A DNA stretch of 64,000 nt from NCBI RefSeq assembly GCF_002803605.1, contig NZ_PHRG01000002.1, positions 248,001 to 312,000 of the forward strand, read 5' to 3'. The position numbers and the translations under genes were made by a program. Below, piece by piece: positions 35,113 to 45,695 of this stretch. The notes below the pieces were generated by a model that ran no database searches, had not been told where the DNA came from, and saw nothing but the letters and a program-made list of their open reading frames with translations. Numbering within the stretch: position 1 is the stretch's first letter; each line of letters starts with the position of its first letter. This DNA comes from Acinetobacter pseudolwoffii (lineage in GTDB: Bacteria > Pseudomonadota > Gammaproteobacteria > Pseudomonadales > Moraxellaceae).

Positions 35113-35139
35113 AAAAAAACCACCCGAAGGTGGTTTTTT
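35113..35139 (-). terminator. ftsH terminator
   Basis: AAAAACCACC / GGTGGTTTTT stem with a CGAA loop just past the ftsH stop, between ftsH and folP on the minus strand. Confidence 0.9.
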
Positions 35140-35146
35140 ATTTAAC

Positions 35147-37069
35147 TTAGTTGGCTGGCAATGGCGGTGGCGTCAACGGGCCATCATCTGGGGTTACATC
35201 AATCACAGGATTTTCTGCAACATAGACTTTTGGCGGTTGAGGCTCACGACCTTCCATAATGTCACGGATTTGATCACGATCAATAGTTTCCCATTCCATC
35301 AAGGCTTTGACCATCGCATGGGCAATATCTTTTTTACTTTCCAAGATATCGCGTGCGACTTTATATTGCTCATCCAGAATTCGGCGGATTTCACGATCGA
35401 CTTCTAACTGGGTCGTTTCAGAAATACTGCGGCTACCAATACTGCCCATAAACGATTGCTGTGCATCTTCTTCATAGACCATGACGCCCATTTTGTCAGA
35501 CATACCGTATTTGGTCACCATCGCACGTGCCATTTTAGTTGCACGTTCGAAGTCGTTTGAAGCACCTGTCGACATTTGGTTAATGAAGACTTCTTCTGCA
35601 ATGCGACCACCAAACAAAATAGAAAGTTCATTCAACATTTTGTCTTTATAATGGCTGGTTTGGTCAAATTCAGGTAGCTGCCAGGTCACGCCCAATGCCC
35701 AGCCACGCGGCATAATGGTGACTTTATGCACAGGGTCTGTACCCGGCAAACTTTCAGCAACAATCGCATGACCTGCTTCATGATAAGCCGTCGCACGACG
35801 CTCTTCATCACGCAGCACCATCGACTTACGCTCAGGCCCCATATACAGTTTGTCTTTTGCATCTTCGAAGTCATGCATATCGACAGTATTCTTGTTACGG
35901 CGTGCAGCAAATAAAGCAGCTTCATTCACTAGGTTGGCCAATTGCGCACCCGAGAAGCCCGGTGTACCACGTGCAAGTACTTTAACGTCGACCCCTGTGA
36001 CTGAAGGCAGTTTTTTCAAATGCACATTCAGGATTTGTTCACGACCTTTGATGTCTGGCAAACCAACCACAACTTGACGGTCAAAACGGCCTGGACGAAG
36101 TAATGCTTTATCCAGTACATCTGCACGGTTGGTTGCAGCAATCACGATAATACCTTCATTGCCTTCAAAGCCGTCCATTTCCACCAGCATCTGGTTCAGC
36201 GTCTGCTCACGTTCATCGTGACCACCGCCTGTACCTGAACCACGGTGACGACCGACTGCATCAATCTCATCAATAAAGATGATACATGGTGCATGACGTT
36301 TTGCCTGTTCGAACATGTCACGCACACGCGATGCACCAACACCCACAAACATTTCCACGAAGTCAGAACCTGAAATACTAAAGAATGGCACTTTAGCTTC
36401 ACCGGCAATGGCTTTGGCAAGCAAGGTTTTACCTGTACCTGGAGGACCGACCATCAAAACACCACGTGGAATACTTGCACCGAGACGTTTAAATTTGGTT
36501 GGGTCTTTCAGGAAGTCGACAATTTCAACCACTTCTTGCTTGGCTTCATCACAACCGGCAACATCGACGAAAGTGACTTTAATCTGGTCTTCAGACAACA
36601 TTTTGGCTTTAGACTTACCAAAACTCATTGGGCCGTTTTTACCACCTGCACCGCCACCCATGTTGCGCATAAAGAACATGAATAACAAAATGATTAAAAG
36701 CACAGGGAAACTTGCAATAAGCAACTGCATGAGCAAGCCTTGACGTTGTGGTGCTTCACCTTCGACCACAACATTATTTTTAATGAGGCTTGGCATCAGC
36801 TCAGGATCCTGAACTGCCGGACGAATACTTTCAAACTCTGAACCGTTTGATTTTTCGCCACGAATTCTTTCGCCGTCAATAACAACTTGTTTAATTTGGC
36901 CAGCATTGACCGCGGCAACAAACTCTGAGTAGTTCATTGTAGTCGGTTGATTGCGGTCACTGACGTTGCTGAAGATTAACACCAGCACACCCAGTATCAC
37001 GAGCCACAATACGGCATTCTTAAAAAGATCGCTCAAAGCTTTATTCCCATTCCAATCTAATTTGATCAT
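35147..37069 (-). CDS. ftsH: ATP-dependent zinc metalloprotease FtsH
   Basis: Hexameric AAA+ protease of the inner membrane that degrades unassembled membrane proteins and selected regulators. The 640 residues carry two membrane helices (about 17-36 and 110-134) enclosing a periplasmic domain, Walker A GPPGTGKT (208-215), Walker B FIDEID (265-270), the AAA second region of homology ([18 protein letters not shown]), and zinc motif HEAGH (430-434). The C-terminus is Pro-rich ([20 protein letters not shown]). Order rlmE-ftsH-folP matches E. coli. A short inverted repeat CCCTG-CAGGG sits just before the start codon. Confidence 0.98.
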   Translation of the reverse strand: MIKLDWNGNKALSDLFKNAVLWLVILGVLVLIFSNVSDRNQPTTMNYSEFVAAVNAGQIKQVVIDGERIRGEKSNGSEFESIRPAVQDPELMPSLIKNNVVVEGEAPQRQGLLMQLLIASFPVLLIILLFMFFMRNMGGGAGGKNGPMSFGKSKAKMLSEDQIKVTFVDVAGCDEAKQEVVEIVDFLKDPTKFKRLGASIPRGVLMVGPPGTGKTLLAKAIAGEAKVPFFSISGSDFVEMFVGVGASRVRDMFEQAKRHAPCIIFIDEIDAVGRHRGSGTGGGHDEREQTLNQMLVEMDGFEGNEGIIVIAATNRADVLDKALLRPGRFDRQVVVGLPDIKGREQILNVHLKKLPSVTGVDVKVLARGTPGFSGAQLANLVNEAALFAARRNKNTVDMHDFEDAKDKLYMGPERKSMVLRDEERRATAYHEAGHAIVAESLPGTDPVHKVTIMPRGWALGVTWQLPEFDQTSHYKDKMLNELSILFGGRIAEEVFINQMSTGASNDFERATKMARAMVTKYGMSDKMGVMVYEEDAQQSFMGSIGSRSISETTQLEVDREIRRILDEQYKVARDILESKKDIAHAMVKALMEWETIDRDQIRDIMEGREPQPPKVYVAENPVIDVTPDDGPLTPPPLPAN

Positions 37070-37168
37070 GCCCTGTTCAGGGTGACCTTAATACTTAAGC
37101 TGTAAATTAACTTACAATTATCTGAAAACGTACAAAATGCACAATTTTTAACGACTTGGCAAGTAGAC

Positions 37169-37819
37169 TTATTTTAAAGCCTTCTTGCGTCCCTGCCCGA
37201 TCAGGAAAACTTCTTTAGAGCGAGCACGTGATGCCAAGGGTTTAGATGTTTTCAGAATATCAAAACTATCAACCACTTGCTTACGGAATTCATCAAAACC
37301 TGAGCCTTGGAAAACTTTTACCACAAATTGACCTTTAGGGCCTAGCACCTTATTGGCAAAATCCAGTGCAAGTTCACACAAGTAAATCTGACGCGGTTGA
37401 TCTACAGCCTTATTACCTGATGTATTGGGGGCCATATCTGAAATTACAACGTCTACAGTACGACCATCTAAAATTTCTAGCAGTTTTTGGAAAACTTCTT
37501 CTTCACGGAAGTCACCTTGCAGAAAAGTGACATCTGGTAAAGCATCCATTGGTAAAATATCAGATGCAATCAATAAACCCTTATCGCCAACAAGTTTACC
37601 GGCAATCTGTGACCAGCTGCCTGGCGCTGCGCCCAGGTCGACCACAGTCATACCAGGTTTAATGATTTTATACTTTTCTTGCATTTCTAAGAGCTTATAT
37701 GCTGCACGCGCACGATAGCCTTCCTTTTGTGCCTTTTTCACATAAGGATCGTCTAAATGCTCTCTCATCCAATCACGACTACTTTTAGATAACTTTTGGT
37801 TGGTAATGCGTGTAGCCAT
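37169..37819 (-). CDS. rlmE: 23S rRNA (uridine2552-2'-O)-methyltransferase
   Basis: Heat-shock methyltransferase (FtsJ) that methylates U2552 of 23S rRNA late in 50S assembly. The 216 residues show [18 protein letters not shown] substrate-binding helix ([11 protein letters not shown]), the SAM loop [15 protein letters not shown], the catalytic Lys-Asp-Lys-Glu set in [19 protein letters not shown] and SKEVFLIG. It is about 100 nt before ftsH with no terminator, so the two probably share a transcript. Confidence 0.96.
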   Translation of the reverse strand: MATRITNQKLSKSSRDWMREHLDDPYVKKAQKEGYRARAAYKLLEMQEKYKIIKPGMTVVDLGAAPGSWSQIAGKLVGDKGLLIASDILPMDALPDVTFLQGDFREEEVFQKLLEILDGRTVDVVISDMAPNTSGNKAVDQPRQIYLCELALDFANKVLGPKGQFVVKVFQGSGFDEFRKQVVDSFDILKTSKPLASRARSKEVFLIGQGRKKALK

Positions 37820-38014
37820 AACTCTCTAAATAAAAAAATGTCTCATTATTAATTGTACGTGAAAAAGACTTATTTTGCAGTATACATGTGTATCTAAATC
37901 TAAGGCTTTTGCTCTCTCCGTGGACAGATTGAATATGATTATTTCCTGATAATTTACAGCGTTTATTTTTTGCTTTTGCTATACTAAGCCGTTTTAAAAT
38001 TCAGGTTATCTCTC

Positions 38015-38338
38015 ATGGCGGCTTTATCTATTCAGGAACGTAAGCGTTTACGTCAAATCGGACATACACTTAACCCAGTCGTGATGCTAGGTGACAAAGG
38101 TCTGACGGAAAATGTCATCGAAGAATTAGCGCGTGCTTTAAACGATCACGAACTGATTAAAGTTAAAATTGTCGCTGAAGATCGTGAAGCGCGTGCAGCG
38201 CTGATTGCTGAAATTTCAGAAGCGACTGGTGCTGAAGTGGTTCAAACTATTGGTAAAATTGCACTTCTTTATAAGAAAGCGGCAAAACAGAACCAAAAAT
38301 TGTCCAATCTTGTTCGTTTCGCTCATTTGTCTAACTAA
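38015..38338 (+). CDS. yhbY: YhbY-family RNA-binding protein (CRM domain)
   Basis: 107 residues forming one CRS1-YhbY domain: RKRLRQIGHTLNPVVMLGDKGLTENVIEELARALNDHELIKVKI with the GxxG-like loop, then EATGAEVVQTIGKIALLYK. The protein associates with pre-50S ribosomal particles in E. coli. It is divergent from rlmE, as in E. coli, which suggests coordinated large-subunit maturation. A DOMON-like gene begins 11 nt after its stop codon. Confidence 0.93.
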   Translation: MAALSIQERKRLRQIGHTLNPVVMLGDKGLTENVIEELARALNDHELIKVKIVAEDREARAALIAEISEATGAEVVQTIGKIALLYKKAAKQNQKLSNLVRFAHLSN

Positions 38339-38349
38339 GTACAGGACTT

Positions 38350-38889
38350 ATGGCAAGTTACGAACTTAGCGCATTTGATCGCCGTTTTCAGGCCATCTCT
38401 CTGGTTGCTGCCATTGAACAGCAAGGTCCATGTAGTTTAAATGTGGGCTTCTGGATCCGCGATCCGAATCATTACATCCTGTGGCCAGACATGGTAGCTG
38501 CACATCCCCGTCAGGATTTCTTGTGGGAACAGACCTGCTTTGAAATTTTTATTGGGGTTCAGGGTGAAGATTTTTATCGTGAGATTAATCTCTCCCCTTC
38601 TCAGGCCTGGCAGGCTTATCAATTTGAAGAATACCGCTATCCTGAAGATATGCCACCACAAGCTGCAGATGATATTGAGCTGAATCAGCTCAAACGTACC
38701 CATTATGGTCTCAATGTCAGTGTGGATCTGACCGATTTTATGGCAACACATAAACTCAAATGGGAAAACTTATTCCTGGGTTTATCTGCTGTTTTAAAAA
38801 CCTCGCAAGGTGACCAGTACTACGCAATGCAGCATAGTAGTCCTCAGGCAGATTTTCATAATAAACGTGACTGGTTGCATGTGTTTTAA
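38350..38889 (+). CDS. DOMON-like domain protein
   Basis: 179 residues without a signal peptide. The sequence has the beta-sandwich look of DOMON-like proteins: LNVGFWIRDPNHYILWP, RQDFLWEQTCFEIFIGVQGEDFYREINLSPSQAWQAYQFEEYR and a closing DQYYAMQHSSPQADFHNKRDWLHVF. DOMON-related domains bind sugars or haem; the ligand here cannot be predicted. It is closely spaced after yhbY, so they are probably co-transcribed, without an obvious functional link. A strong terminator follows. Confidence 0.78.
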   Translation: MASYELSAFDRRFQAISLVAAIEQQGPCSLNVGFWIRDPNHYILWPDMVAAHPRQDFLWEQTCFEIFIGVQGEDFYREINLSPSQAWQAYQFEEYRYPEDMPPQAADDIELNQLKRTHYGLNVSVDLTDFMATHKLKWENLFLGLSAVLKTSQGDQYYAMQHSSPQADFHNKRDWLHVF

Positions 38890-38936
38890 ATCAATCAAAC
38901 CTGTATATCCTCTGTCTGAATCTGTAATAGGCTGAT

Positions 38937-38966
38937 AAAACGTGAGACTTGAAGTCTCACGTTTTT
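38937..38966. terminator. Terminator after the DOMON-like gene
   Basis: ACGTGAGACT / AGTCTCACGT 10-bp stem with A and T flanks; symmetrical, so it could also serve the minus-strand gene ending at 39045. Confidence 0.92.
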
Positions 38967-39044
38967 GTTTGTCTCTAGACAAAGTAGTTAGCTGTGTATG
39001 GTTATTTTGCATTTTCTTGTTTTTGAACATCTTAGAGTAGCATT

Positions 39045-39269
39045 TTAATGAGGTAACTGATGCTGGCTCCGAATGGCTTTCACTGCAGCATAAAGAATAA
39101 AAGTAAAAGTGAGTACCATGAGCAGAACAGTCCCCAAAACCAGCCCCAGTACGCCCAAACATAACACAATCACACCCAGATAAAGTATGCGCCCCAAGCC
39201 GCTTTCCAGATTAAGCAGCATAATCAATATCAATAAAACAAGCACACCTACCAAATAATGCCGTGGCAT
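39045..39269 (-). CDS. Small membrane protein
   Basis: 74 residues starting MPRHYLV. Nearly the whole protein is hydrophobic, with two or three helices: about 5-21, 27-44 and 46-64. It ends in a basic, polar tail VKAIRSQHQLPH. No recognised domain. It stands alone between two terminators. The confidence reflects length and composition; it could be spurious but no better frame overlaps it. Confidence 0.55.
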   Translation of the reverse strand: MPRHYLVGVLVLLILIMLLNLESGLGRILYLGVIVLCLGVLGLVLGTVLLMVLTFTFILYAAVKAIRSQHQLPH

Positions 39270-39318
39270 CGTAACCCCTTCTGATTATTATTGTGAGTCC
39301 GTTTTGCTACATAAAGAC

Positions 39319-39347
39319 AAAGGAGAACATGTGATTGTTCTCCTTTT
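39319..39347 (-). terminator. Terminator of the coiled-coil protein gene
   Basis: AAAGGAGAACA / TGTTCTCCTTT perfect 11-bp stem, 24 nt past the minus-strand stop codon. Confidence 0.9.
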
Positions 39348-39370
39348 AAAGAGCAGCCTTTCAACGCAGC

Positions 39371-39859
39371 TTAACTTTTCAGCTCAGGCTTTTTGTCTGA
39401 ACTTTCTGCTTTCACTACCGGCTTGACTTTTTTCAGCACTTCAATGGTGCTGTCTTTAGAACGTTTTAAGGTATCGGTCAAATGCTCTTTATGTTTGGTC
39501 GAAATCTGACTGACATCCTCTTTCAGTTCCTTGCCCAGACTGGACAAGTCTTCGATCACTGCATTGAATTCTGTTTTGATAAAACTCTTCAATTCAGTTA
39601 ATTCTTTTTGTGAACCGAAGATCTGCTCCTTTAAAGTGTCAATTCGCTGCAACACCTCCTGCTTAAATTGGCGCAATTGTTCCTGTACGGTATCGGTCAA
39701 TTGCTTGGCTTCAACTTCAAGCTTTTCTTTACTTTCTTCGATGCTTTCAAGTGCTTGATCTTTCGCCTCTACTGCTACTTTTTCAAGCTTCTCGGCAGTT
39801 TCTGCCACGACGCTCGGGCTGGCTTTTTGGGATTGGGTAGATTTTGATGCTGTAGTCAT
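39371..39859 (-). CDS. Coiled-coil (phasin- or apolipoprotein-like) protein
   Basis: 162 residues, almost wholly charged and helical with heptad spacing: AETAEKLEKVAVEAKDQAL, ESKEKLEVEAKQLTDTVQEQ, QEVLQRIDTLKEQIFGSQKELTELKSF and LGKELKEDVSQISTKHKEHL. There is no signal peptide or membrane helix. The Ala/Lys/Glu-rich amphipathic pattern resembles phasins and apolipoprotein-like proteins that coat granules or lipid, but no PHA genes are nearby. The function is unknown. It is divergent from carAB. Confidence 0.7.
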   Translation of the reverse strand: MTTASKSTQSQKASPSVVAETAEKLEKVAVEAKDQALESIEESKEKLEVEAKQLTDTVQEQLRQFKQEVLQRIDTLKEQIFGSQKELTELKSFIKTEFNAVIEDLSSLGKELKEDVSQISTKHKEHLTDTLKRSKDSTIEVLKKVKPVVKAESSDKKPELKS

Positions 39860-40029
39860 TTGTCTTATTCCTATTGTTATATTGACTGAGCTATATTAGT
39901 AGACTTGATAAAATTTAAGATTTGATTTGTCTGACAATTATTAATTGCTTACATTTTTTCATCCTGTTTACAAAACAGACTTCCACTCAAAAAGCAAGGC
40001 ATTTATCTTATACTTTCGCTGCAAAGCCA

Positions 40030-40059
40030 TTGGACTTCAAGCATCATTCTGCGTATAAT
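40030..40059 (+). promoter_or_regulatory. carAB promoter
   Basis: TTGGAC (40030-40035), an 18-nt spacer and a consensus TATAAT (40054-40059). Transcription should begin near 40066, giving a leader of about 100 nt before carA. Confidence 0.75.
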
Positions 40060-40073
40060 GCCGTGTTAAGTTC

Positions 40074-40141
40074 AAGCGAGCAGACATAGGAGGGTAGGTT
40101 TAAAAATTAGCCTTCCTTTTTTTTCGTCTTCTCGCTTTTTT
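40074..40141 (+). promoter_or_regulatory. carAB leader with nested terminator-like hairpins
   Basis: Inner hairpin: AGGAGGG (40088-40094) with CCTTCCT (40111-40117), one G-U pair, followed by eight T. Outer stem: AAGCGAG-C-AGAC (40074-40085) with GTCT-T-CTCGCTT (40126-40137), 11 of 12 positions paired, followed by five T. Both look like intrinsic terminators placed before the coding region, so attenuation is likely. No leader peptide with an ATG start is visible. Confidence 0.6.
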
Positions 40142-40167
40142 ACAGCCTAAATTTCAGGAGCTTTGGT

Positions 40168-41307
40168 TTGAGCACCCCAGCAATTTTAGCCCTTGCCGAC
40201 GGAACTATCTTTAAAGGTACTTCGATTGGCGCATCGGGTAGTACGACTGGTGAAGTCGTTTTCAACACTGCCATGACTGGCTATCAAGAAATTTTGACTG
40301 ACCCGAGTTATGCACAGCAACTTGTGACACTGACTTACCCGCATATCGGTAACACAGGCTGCAATGAAGAAGACGCTGAATCAGGTCGTATTCATAAAGT
40401 TTGGGCCAACGGATTGATCATTCGTGACCTGCCTTTATTGCACAGTAACTTCCGTTCAACCCAATCATTAGCTGAATATTTGGTACAACACAATGTTGTG
40501 GCAATTGCGGATATCGACACGCGTAAATTGACACGTATCCTACGTGACAAAGGTGCGCAAAATGGCTGTATCCTTGCTGGCGAAAATATCACTGAAGCAG
40601 AAGCGCTTGAAAAAGCACGTGCCTTTAGCGGTTTAAACGGTTTAGACCTGGCAAAAGAATGTTGCGATCCTGAGGGCTTTGAGTGGACTGAAGGCTCTTG
40701 GGCATTAGGCAAAGGTTTCTCTCAACCTGAACTTAAATTCCATGTTGTTGCATACGATTACGGTGTCAAAACCAACATCTTACGTATGCTCGCAGACCGC
40801 GGTTGTAAACTGACTGTGGTGCCTGCGCAAACTCCTGCTGCTGACGTACTTGCTCTGAATCCAGATGGCGTGTTCCTCTCGAACGGCCCTGGCGATCCAG
40901 CTGCATGTGACTACGCAATTGAAGCTGTAAAAACAATTGTAGAAACCACTGAAATTCCAGTATTTGGTATCTGTCTGGGTCACCAGATCCTTGCACTTGC
41001 AAGTGGCGCCAAAACACTAAAAATGCCTCACGGTCACCACGGTGCCAACCATCCTGTGCAAAACCTTGAAAATGGTACAGTGATGATTACTTCTCAAAAC
41101 CACGGCTTCGCAGTTGATGAAAGCAACCTGCCGGATGTATTGCGTGTAACGCATCGCTCACTGTTTGATGGTACTAACCAAGGTATTCATCGCACAGACA
41201 AGCCTGCGTTCAGCTTCCAGGGTCACCCTGAAGCAAGCCCTGGTCCACATGACTGCGCACCATTGTTCGATCATTTCATCGAACTTATCGAAGCATCTAA
41301 GAAGTAA
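40168..41307 (+). CDS. carA: Carbamoyl-phosphate synthase, small (glutaminase) subunit
   Basis: Hydrolyses glutamine and passes ammonia to CarB for carbamoyl phosphate, the shared precursor of pyrimidines and arginine. The 379 residues include the N-terminal CPSase small-subunit domain ([26 protein letters not shown]) and a class I glutaminase domain with the nucleophile in FGICLGHQ (Cys269) and the His-Glu pair in [13 protein letters not shown]. The start is TTG at 40168 with CAGGAG 7 nt upstream; no ATG fits the conserved N-terminus. carB follows after 13 nt. Confidence 0.96.
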   Translation: MSTPAILALADGTIFKGTSIGASGSTTGEVVFNTAMTGYQEILTDPSYAQQLVTLTYPHIGNTGCNEEDAESGRIHKVWANGLIIRDLPLLHSNFRSTQSLAEYLVQHNVVAIADIDTRKLTRILRDKGAQNGCILAGENITEAEALEKARAFSGLNGLDLAKECCDPEGFEWTEGSWALGKGFSQPELKFHVVAYDYGVKTNILRMLADRGCKLTVVPAQTPAADVLALNPDGVFLSNGPGDPAACDYAIEAVKTIVETTEIPVFGICLGHQILALASGAKTLKMPHGHHGANHPVQNLENGTVMITSQNHGFAVDESNLPDVLRVTHRSLFDGTNQGIHRTDKPAFSFQGHPEASPGPHDCAPLFDHFIELIEASKK

Positions 41308-41320
41308 TTAAGGAAGCATC

Positions 41321-44300
41321 ATGGCTAAACGTACTGACATTAAAAGCATCTTAATTATTGGTGCGGGTCCGATTGTCATCGGTCAGGCATGTGAGTTTGA
41401 CTACTCAGGTGCTCAAGCATGTAAAGCCCTTCGTGAAGAGGGCTACCGCGTTATTTTGGTCAACTCGAATCCGGCGACCATCATGACCGACCCTGCAATG
41501 GCAGACGCAACGTATATCGAACCGATTACCTGGCAAACTGTTGCACAAATTATTGAGAAAGAACGCCCAGACGCAGTTCTTCCCACCATGGGCGGTCAAA
41601 CTGCATTGAACTGTGCCCTTGCCCTTGATGAGCACGGCATTCTAGAAAAATATAATGTTGAATTGATCGGCGCGACCAAAGAAGCGATTGAAAAAGCTGA
41701 AGACCGCAAACTCTTCGACCAGGCAATGCGTAAAATTGGTCTTGAATGTCCAAAAGCAGATATTGCCGAGTCAATGGAAGAAGCTTTAACTATTCAAGCA
41801 CGCTTCGGCTTCCCTGTGATTATCCGTCCATCATTCACGATGGGTGGTTCAGGCGGCGGTATCGCATATAACCGTGAAGAGTTCATTGAAATCTGTGAAC
41901 GCGGTTTCGATCTTTCTCCGACCAAACAGTTATTGATTGATGAATCTTTAATTGGCTGGAAAGAATACGAGATGGAAGTTGTTCGTGACAAAAATGACAA
42001 CTGTATCATCGTCTGTACCATTGAAAACTTTGATCCAATGGGCGTGCACACCGGTGACTCCATCACTGTTGCGCCTGCACAAACGCTGACAGATAAAGAA
42101 TTCCAGTTACTTCGTAATGCATCTTTAGCTGTACTTCGTGAAATTGGCGTAGAAACAGGCGGTTCAAACGTTCAGTTCGGTATCAACCCGAAAGACGGTC
42201 GTATCGTTGTGATCGAGATGAACCCACGTGTTTCTCGTTCTTCTGCCCTTGCATCTAAAGCAACGGGTTTCCCGATTGCGAAAATCGCGGCGAAACTGGC
42301 TGTAGGTTATACCCTTGATGAGTTGAAAAATGACATCACGGGCGGTACAACACCGGCTTCATTCGAACCTGCGATTGACTACGTTGTAACGAAAATTCCT
42401 CGCTTCAACTTCGAGAAATTCCCGCAAGCAGATGCAACTTTGACGACTCAGATGAAATCTGTCGGTGAAGTCATGGCCATTGGCCGTAACTTCCAGGAGT
42501 CTATGCAAAAAGCGCTTCGTGGTCTTGAAGTCGGTGCTTCTGGCTTCGATGAAAAAATCGAAATCGGTGCTGAAGGTGCGAAAGATAAAATTCTTCAAGA
42601 ACTTAAAGTGCCAGGTCCTGAGCGCATCTGGTTCATTGGTGATGCATTCCGTCACGGCTTTACACTTGATGAAGTATTTGCTGCAACCAATATCGACCCT
42701 TGGTTCCTGATTCAAATCGAAGACATCATTAAAACTGAAGAACAGATTAAATCTTTAGGTTTTGGTGATTTGAACGCGGACAACATCCGCAGCTTCAAAC
42801 GTAAAGGTTTATCGGATCTTCGTATTGCAGACTTGATGGGCATTTCACAAAAACAATTCCGTAAACACCGTTGGAACCTGGGCGTAACCCCTGTTTACAA
42901 ACGTGTCGATACATGTGCTGCAGAATTCGAATCTGATACAGCATACATGTACTCAACTTACGATGAAGAATGTGAAGCAAATCCATCAACGCGTGACAAG
43001 ATCATGGTGATTGGTGGCGGGCCTAACCGTATTGGTCAAGGCATCGAGTTCGATTACTGCTGTGTACACGCAGCGCTTGCAATGCGTGAAGATGGTTATG
43101 AAACCATCATGGTCAACTGTAACCCTGAAACGGTTTCTACAGATTACGACACATCAGACCGTTTGTACTTCGAACCAATCACATTGGAAGATGTGCTTGA
43201 AATCGTACGTATCGAGAAGCCTAAAGGCATTATCGTGCAGTACGGTGGTCAAACACCTTTGAAATTGGCTCGTGCTTTGGAAGAAGCCGGTGCGCCAATT
43301 ATCGGTACATCTCCAGACGCGATTGACCGTGCAGAAGACCGTGAACGCTTCCAGCAAATGATTCAGCGTCTGCAACTTCGTCAACCGAACAACAGCATTG
43401 TAAAATCTGCTGAAGAAGGTATGGCTGAAGCAGCGAAAGTTGGCTATCCACTCGTTGTACGTCCATCATACGTTCTTGGCGGTCGTGCCATGGAAATCGT
43501 GTATAACGATGACGAATTGAAACGCTACTTACGTGATGCAGTTCAAGCATCAAACGAAGCACCGGTTCTTCTTGACCGCTTCCTTGATGACGCGATCGAA
43601 GTTGACGTGGACTGCGTATCTGACGGCAAAGACGTTGTGATTGGCGGTATCATGCAGCACATTGAACAAGCGGGTATCCACTCTGGTGACTCAGCATGTT
43701 CGATTCCTCCTTACTCGCTTTCTCAAGAAGTACAGGACGAAATGCGCCGTCAAACTGTTGCAATGGCAAAAGAACTGGGTGTAATCGGTTTGATGAACGT
43801 TCAGTTTGCAGTAAAAGGCACTGACGTTTACATTCTGGAAGTGAACCCACGTGCATCACGTACTGTACCGTTCGTTTCTAAATGTATCGGTGAGTCTTTA
43901 GCAAAAGTTGCTGCACGTTGTATGGCAGGTCAATCTCTAGAATCTCAAGGATTCACTAAAGAGATTATTCCTCAGCACTTCTCTGTAAAAGAAGCGGTGT
44001 TCCCATTCAACAAATTCCCGGGTGTTGACCCAATCCTTGGCCCTGAGATGAAATCGACTGGCGAAGTCATGGGTGTTGGTAAATCATTTGGTGAAGCGTT
44101 CTATAAAGCTGTATTAGGCTCGAACGATCGCTTACCAGGTAAACCAACTGAAGGCGAAGTAAAACATGCGTTCCTGTCTGTTCGTGATTCAGATAAGCCG
44201 CATGTCGCGCGTATCGCTCAGCAACTGGTAAACTATGGCTTCAAGTTGCTTGCAACGGGTGGCACATACAGCGTGATTACTGAAGCGGGTATTGCATGTG

Positions 44301-44551
44301 AACGTGTGAATAAAGTAACCGAAGGCCGTCCTAATATCGTGGACCGCTTGAAAAATGGCGAAATTCACCTCATTATCAATACATCTGAAGGTAAACAGGC
44401 TCAGCAGGATTCGTTCTCGATCCGTCGCTCTGCGCTACAAGGTAAAGTGTATTACACGACCACCTTGAACGGTGCTGATGCTGTATGCCAAGCTTTAGCA
44501 ATCAAATTGCCAATGGATGTATATCGCTTGCAAGACCTAACTAAAGGTTAA
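41321..44551 (+). CDS. carB: Carbamoyl-phosphate synthase, large subunit
   Basis: 1076-residue synthetase with two homologous ATP-grasp halves. The N-terminal half (about 1-550) makes carboxy-phosphate and carbamate: [51 protein letters not shown] and [23 protein letters not shown]. The second half (about 555-935) repeats these motifs ([51 protein letters not shown]). The last 140 residues are the MGS-like allosteric domain ([18 protein letters not shown]) that binds UMP or ornithine in known enzymes. Start ATG with AAGGAAG upstream. Intact. Confidence 0.98.
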   Translation: MAKRTDIKSILIIGAGPIVIGQACEFDYSGAQACKALREEGYRVILVNSNPATIMTDPAMADATYIEPITWQTVAQIIEKERPDAVLPTMGGQTALNCALALDEHGILEKYNVELIGATKEAIEKAEDRKLFDQAMRKIGLECPKADIAESMEEALTIQARFGFPVIIRPSFTMGGSGGGIAYNREEFIEICERGFDLSPTKQLLIDESLIGWKEYEMEVVRDKNDNCIIVCTIENFDPMGVHTGDSITVAPAQTLTDKEFQLLRNASLAVLREIGVETGGSNVQFGINPKDGRIVVIEMNPRVSRSSALASKATGFPIAKIAAKLAVGYTLDELKNDITGGTTPASFEPAIDYVVTKIPRFNFEKFPQADATLTTQMKSVGEVMAIGRNFQESMQKALRGLEVGASGFDEKIEIGAEGAKDKILQELKVPGPERIWFIGDAFRHGFTLDEVFAATNIDPWFLIQIEDIIKTEEQIKSLGFGDLNADNIRSFKRKGLSDLRIADLMGISQKQFRKHRWNLGVTPVYKRVDTCAAEFESDTAYMYSTYDEECEANPSTRDKIMVIGGGPNRIGQGIEFDYCCVHAALAMREDGYETIMVNCNPETVSTDYDTSDRLYFEPITLEDVLEIVRIEKPKGIIVQYGGQTPLKLARALEEAGAPIIGTSPDAIDRAEDRERFQQMIQRLQLRQPNNSIVKSAEEGMAEAAKVGYPLVVRPSYVLGGRAMEIVYNDDELKRYLRDAVQASNEAPVLLDRFLDDAIEVDVDCVSDGKDVVIGGIMQHIEQAGIHSGDSACSIPPYSLSQEVQDEMRRQTVAMAKELGVIGLMNVQFAVKGTDVYILEVNPRASRTVPFVSKCIGESLAKVAARCMAGQSLESQGFTKEIIPQHFSVKEAVFPFNKFPGVDPILGPEMKSTGEVMGVGKSFGEAFYKAVLGSNDRLPGKPTEGEVKHAFLSVRDSDKPHVARIAQQLVNYGFKLLATGGTYSVITEAGIACERVNKVTEGRPNIVDRLKNGEIHLIINTSEGKQAQQDSFSIRRSALQGKVYYTTTLNGADAVCQALAIKLPMDVYRLQDLTKG

Positions 44552-44565
44552 TTAAGTTTCCAAGA

Positions 44566-44600
44566 AGTCCCGCTACCTTCTTGGTGGCGGGCTTTTTTTT
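44566..44600 (+). terminator. carAB terminator
   Basis: CCCGCTACC / GGTGGCGGG 9-bp stem (one G-U) with a TTCTT loop followed by eight T. Confidence 0.93.
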
Positions 44601-44643
44601 ATTTATAGATTTTATATCTTTCAACTGACTTTTGAGGGACAAC

Positions 44644-45120
44644 ATGCAACGTTATCCTATGACTCCTGAAGGCAAAATTGCCTTAGAGAAAGAATTACAT
44701 CAACTGAAAACGGTTGACCGTCCTCGTATCACGGCTTCGATTGCGGAAGCACGTGAACACGGCGACTTAAAAGAAAATGCAGAATATCACGCAGCGCGTG
44801 AACAGCAAGGCTTCTGTGAAGGCCGTATCCAGGACATCGAAGGGAAACTGGGCGCTTGCCAGGTCATTGATGTGAAAGAACTTGAGCAATCAGGTCGTGT
44901 GGTTTTTGGTGTGACAGTGACAATTGAAAATCTGGATACTGAAGAGCAAAAAACTTACAAGATTGTAGGCGATGACGAAGCAGACTTTAAGATCAACAAG
45001 ATCTCTGTGAACTCACCAATTGCACGTGGTCTTTTGGGTAAAAACGAAGGCGATGATGTGAAAATTACGACACCAAATGGTGAAGTTGAATACGAAATTG
45101 TGAAAGTTGAATATATCTAA
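44644..45120 (+). CDS. greA: Transcription elongation factor GreA
   Basis: RNA polymerase secondary-channel factor that promotes cleavage of short backtracked RNAs. The 158 residues match E. coli GreA in size: N-terminal coiled coil with acidic tip [29 protein letters not shown], and C-terminal domain ending [25 protein letters not shown] chose ATG 44644 ([11 protein letters not shown]) with GAGGGA 4-9 nt upstream; an upstream in-frame codon would swallow that site. Position after carAB, as in many gammaproteobacteria. Confidence 0.97.
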   Translation: MQRYPMTPEGKIALEKELHQLKTVDRPRITASIAEAREHGDLKENAEYHAAREQQGFCEGRIQDIEGKLGACQVIDVKELEQSGRVVFGVTVTIENLDTEEQKTYKIVGDDEADFKINKISVNSPIARGLLGKNEGDDVKITTPNGEVEYEIVKVEYI

Positions 45121-45142
45121 GCTTTAGATATTTACAACAATT

Positions 45143-45168
45143 AAAGCCCCTCAATTGAGGGGTTTTTT
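45143..45168 (+). terminator. greA terminator
   Basis: CCCCTC-AATT-GAGGGG stem with A before and six T after. Confidence 0.93.
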
Positions 45169-45228
45169 ATTGCAAAACTATTGATTTAGCTTTAATTTAT
45201 GAGCAAATAATAAAATAGATAACAAAAA

Positions 45229-45441
45229 ATGGATGATCGCTTCATACACGCTTTTTACTATGCACTTGGCGGTTTGATCCTTGGTGTTGCCATCGCGATC
45301 AACTGGTCATACTTCATCGACATGCATACCAGTTCTGTCCTGATTATTTCAACCGCGATACTCAGCTGCGCAATTCTGGGCTTTCATTTTCCCAATTGTA
45401 TTGCTCGTATTTTTAGTATCTTTTGGAATTTGTTCAGATAA
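45229..45441 (+). CDS. Small membrane protein
   Basis: 70 residues starting MDDRFIH. Two hydrophobic helices (about 8-27 and 33-52) and an aromatic C-terminus FSIFWNLFR. No recognised domain, and no good ribosome-binding site before ATG (only AACAAAAA). It begins about 60 nt after the greA terminator. It could be real but is poorly supported. Confidence 0.45.
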   Translation: MDDRFIHAFYYALGGLILGVAIAINWSYFIDMHTSSVLIISTAILSCAILGFHFPNCIARIFSIFWNLFR

Positions 45442-45560
45442 AATTTTTCATAATTTAAATTATATTCTTCACCCCCTTGTACACTCAGCATATATTCTGA
45501 GGATGTTATTCCATAGGGACACAAAGCCATCATTACAAATCAAAATTCACAATAAAATTG

Positions 45561-45668
45561 CCTTTCCTTTTAGGAAAGGAAGAACACTACTCGACAAAGG
45601 AGAGGCCTTATTTAAGAATCCCCCCAAAATCCCACTTTTTCAAAGGGGGACTTTTGTTTGATATAATC
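45561..45668. repeat. Non-coding repeat with C-rich/G-rich hairpins
   Basis: CCTTTCCT / AGGAAAGG inverted repeat (45561-45568 and 45572-45579), then an AATCCCCCC tract and an AAAGGGGGA tract around CCCACTTTTTC (about 45618-45651) that can fold back on each other, and another AATCCCCCC at about 45666. It looks like the C-run/G-run dispersed repeats common in Acinetobacter spacers. The 254-nt gap from 45442 to 45695 otherwise shows no gene. Confidence 0.6.
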
Positions 45669-45695
45669 CCCCCACCTTCTAAACGCCATATACGC

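Noticed and set aside
45401..45695. Open frames through the repeat before the CatB-like gene, including a longer N-terminus for that protein
   Set aside because: The sequence is hairpin-rich repeat DNA; family members start near MSEKL and no ribosome-binding site supports the longer form.
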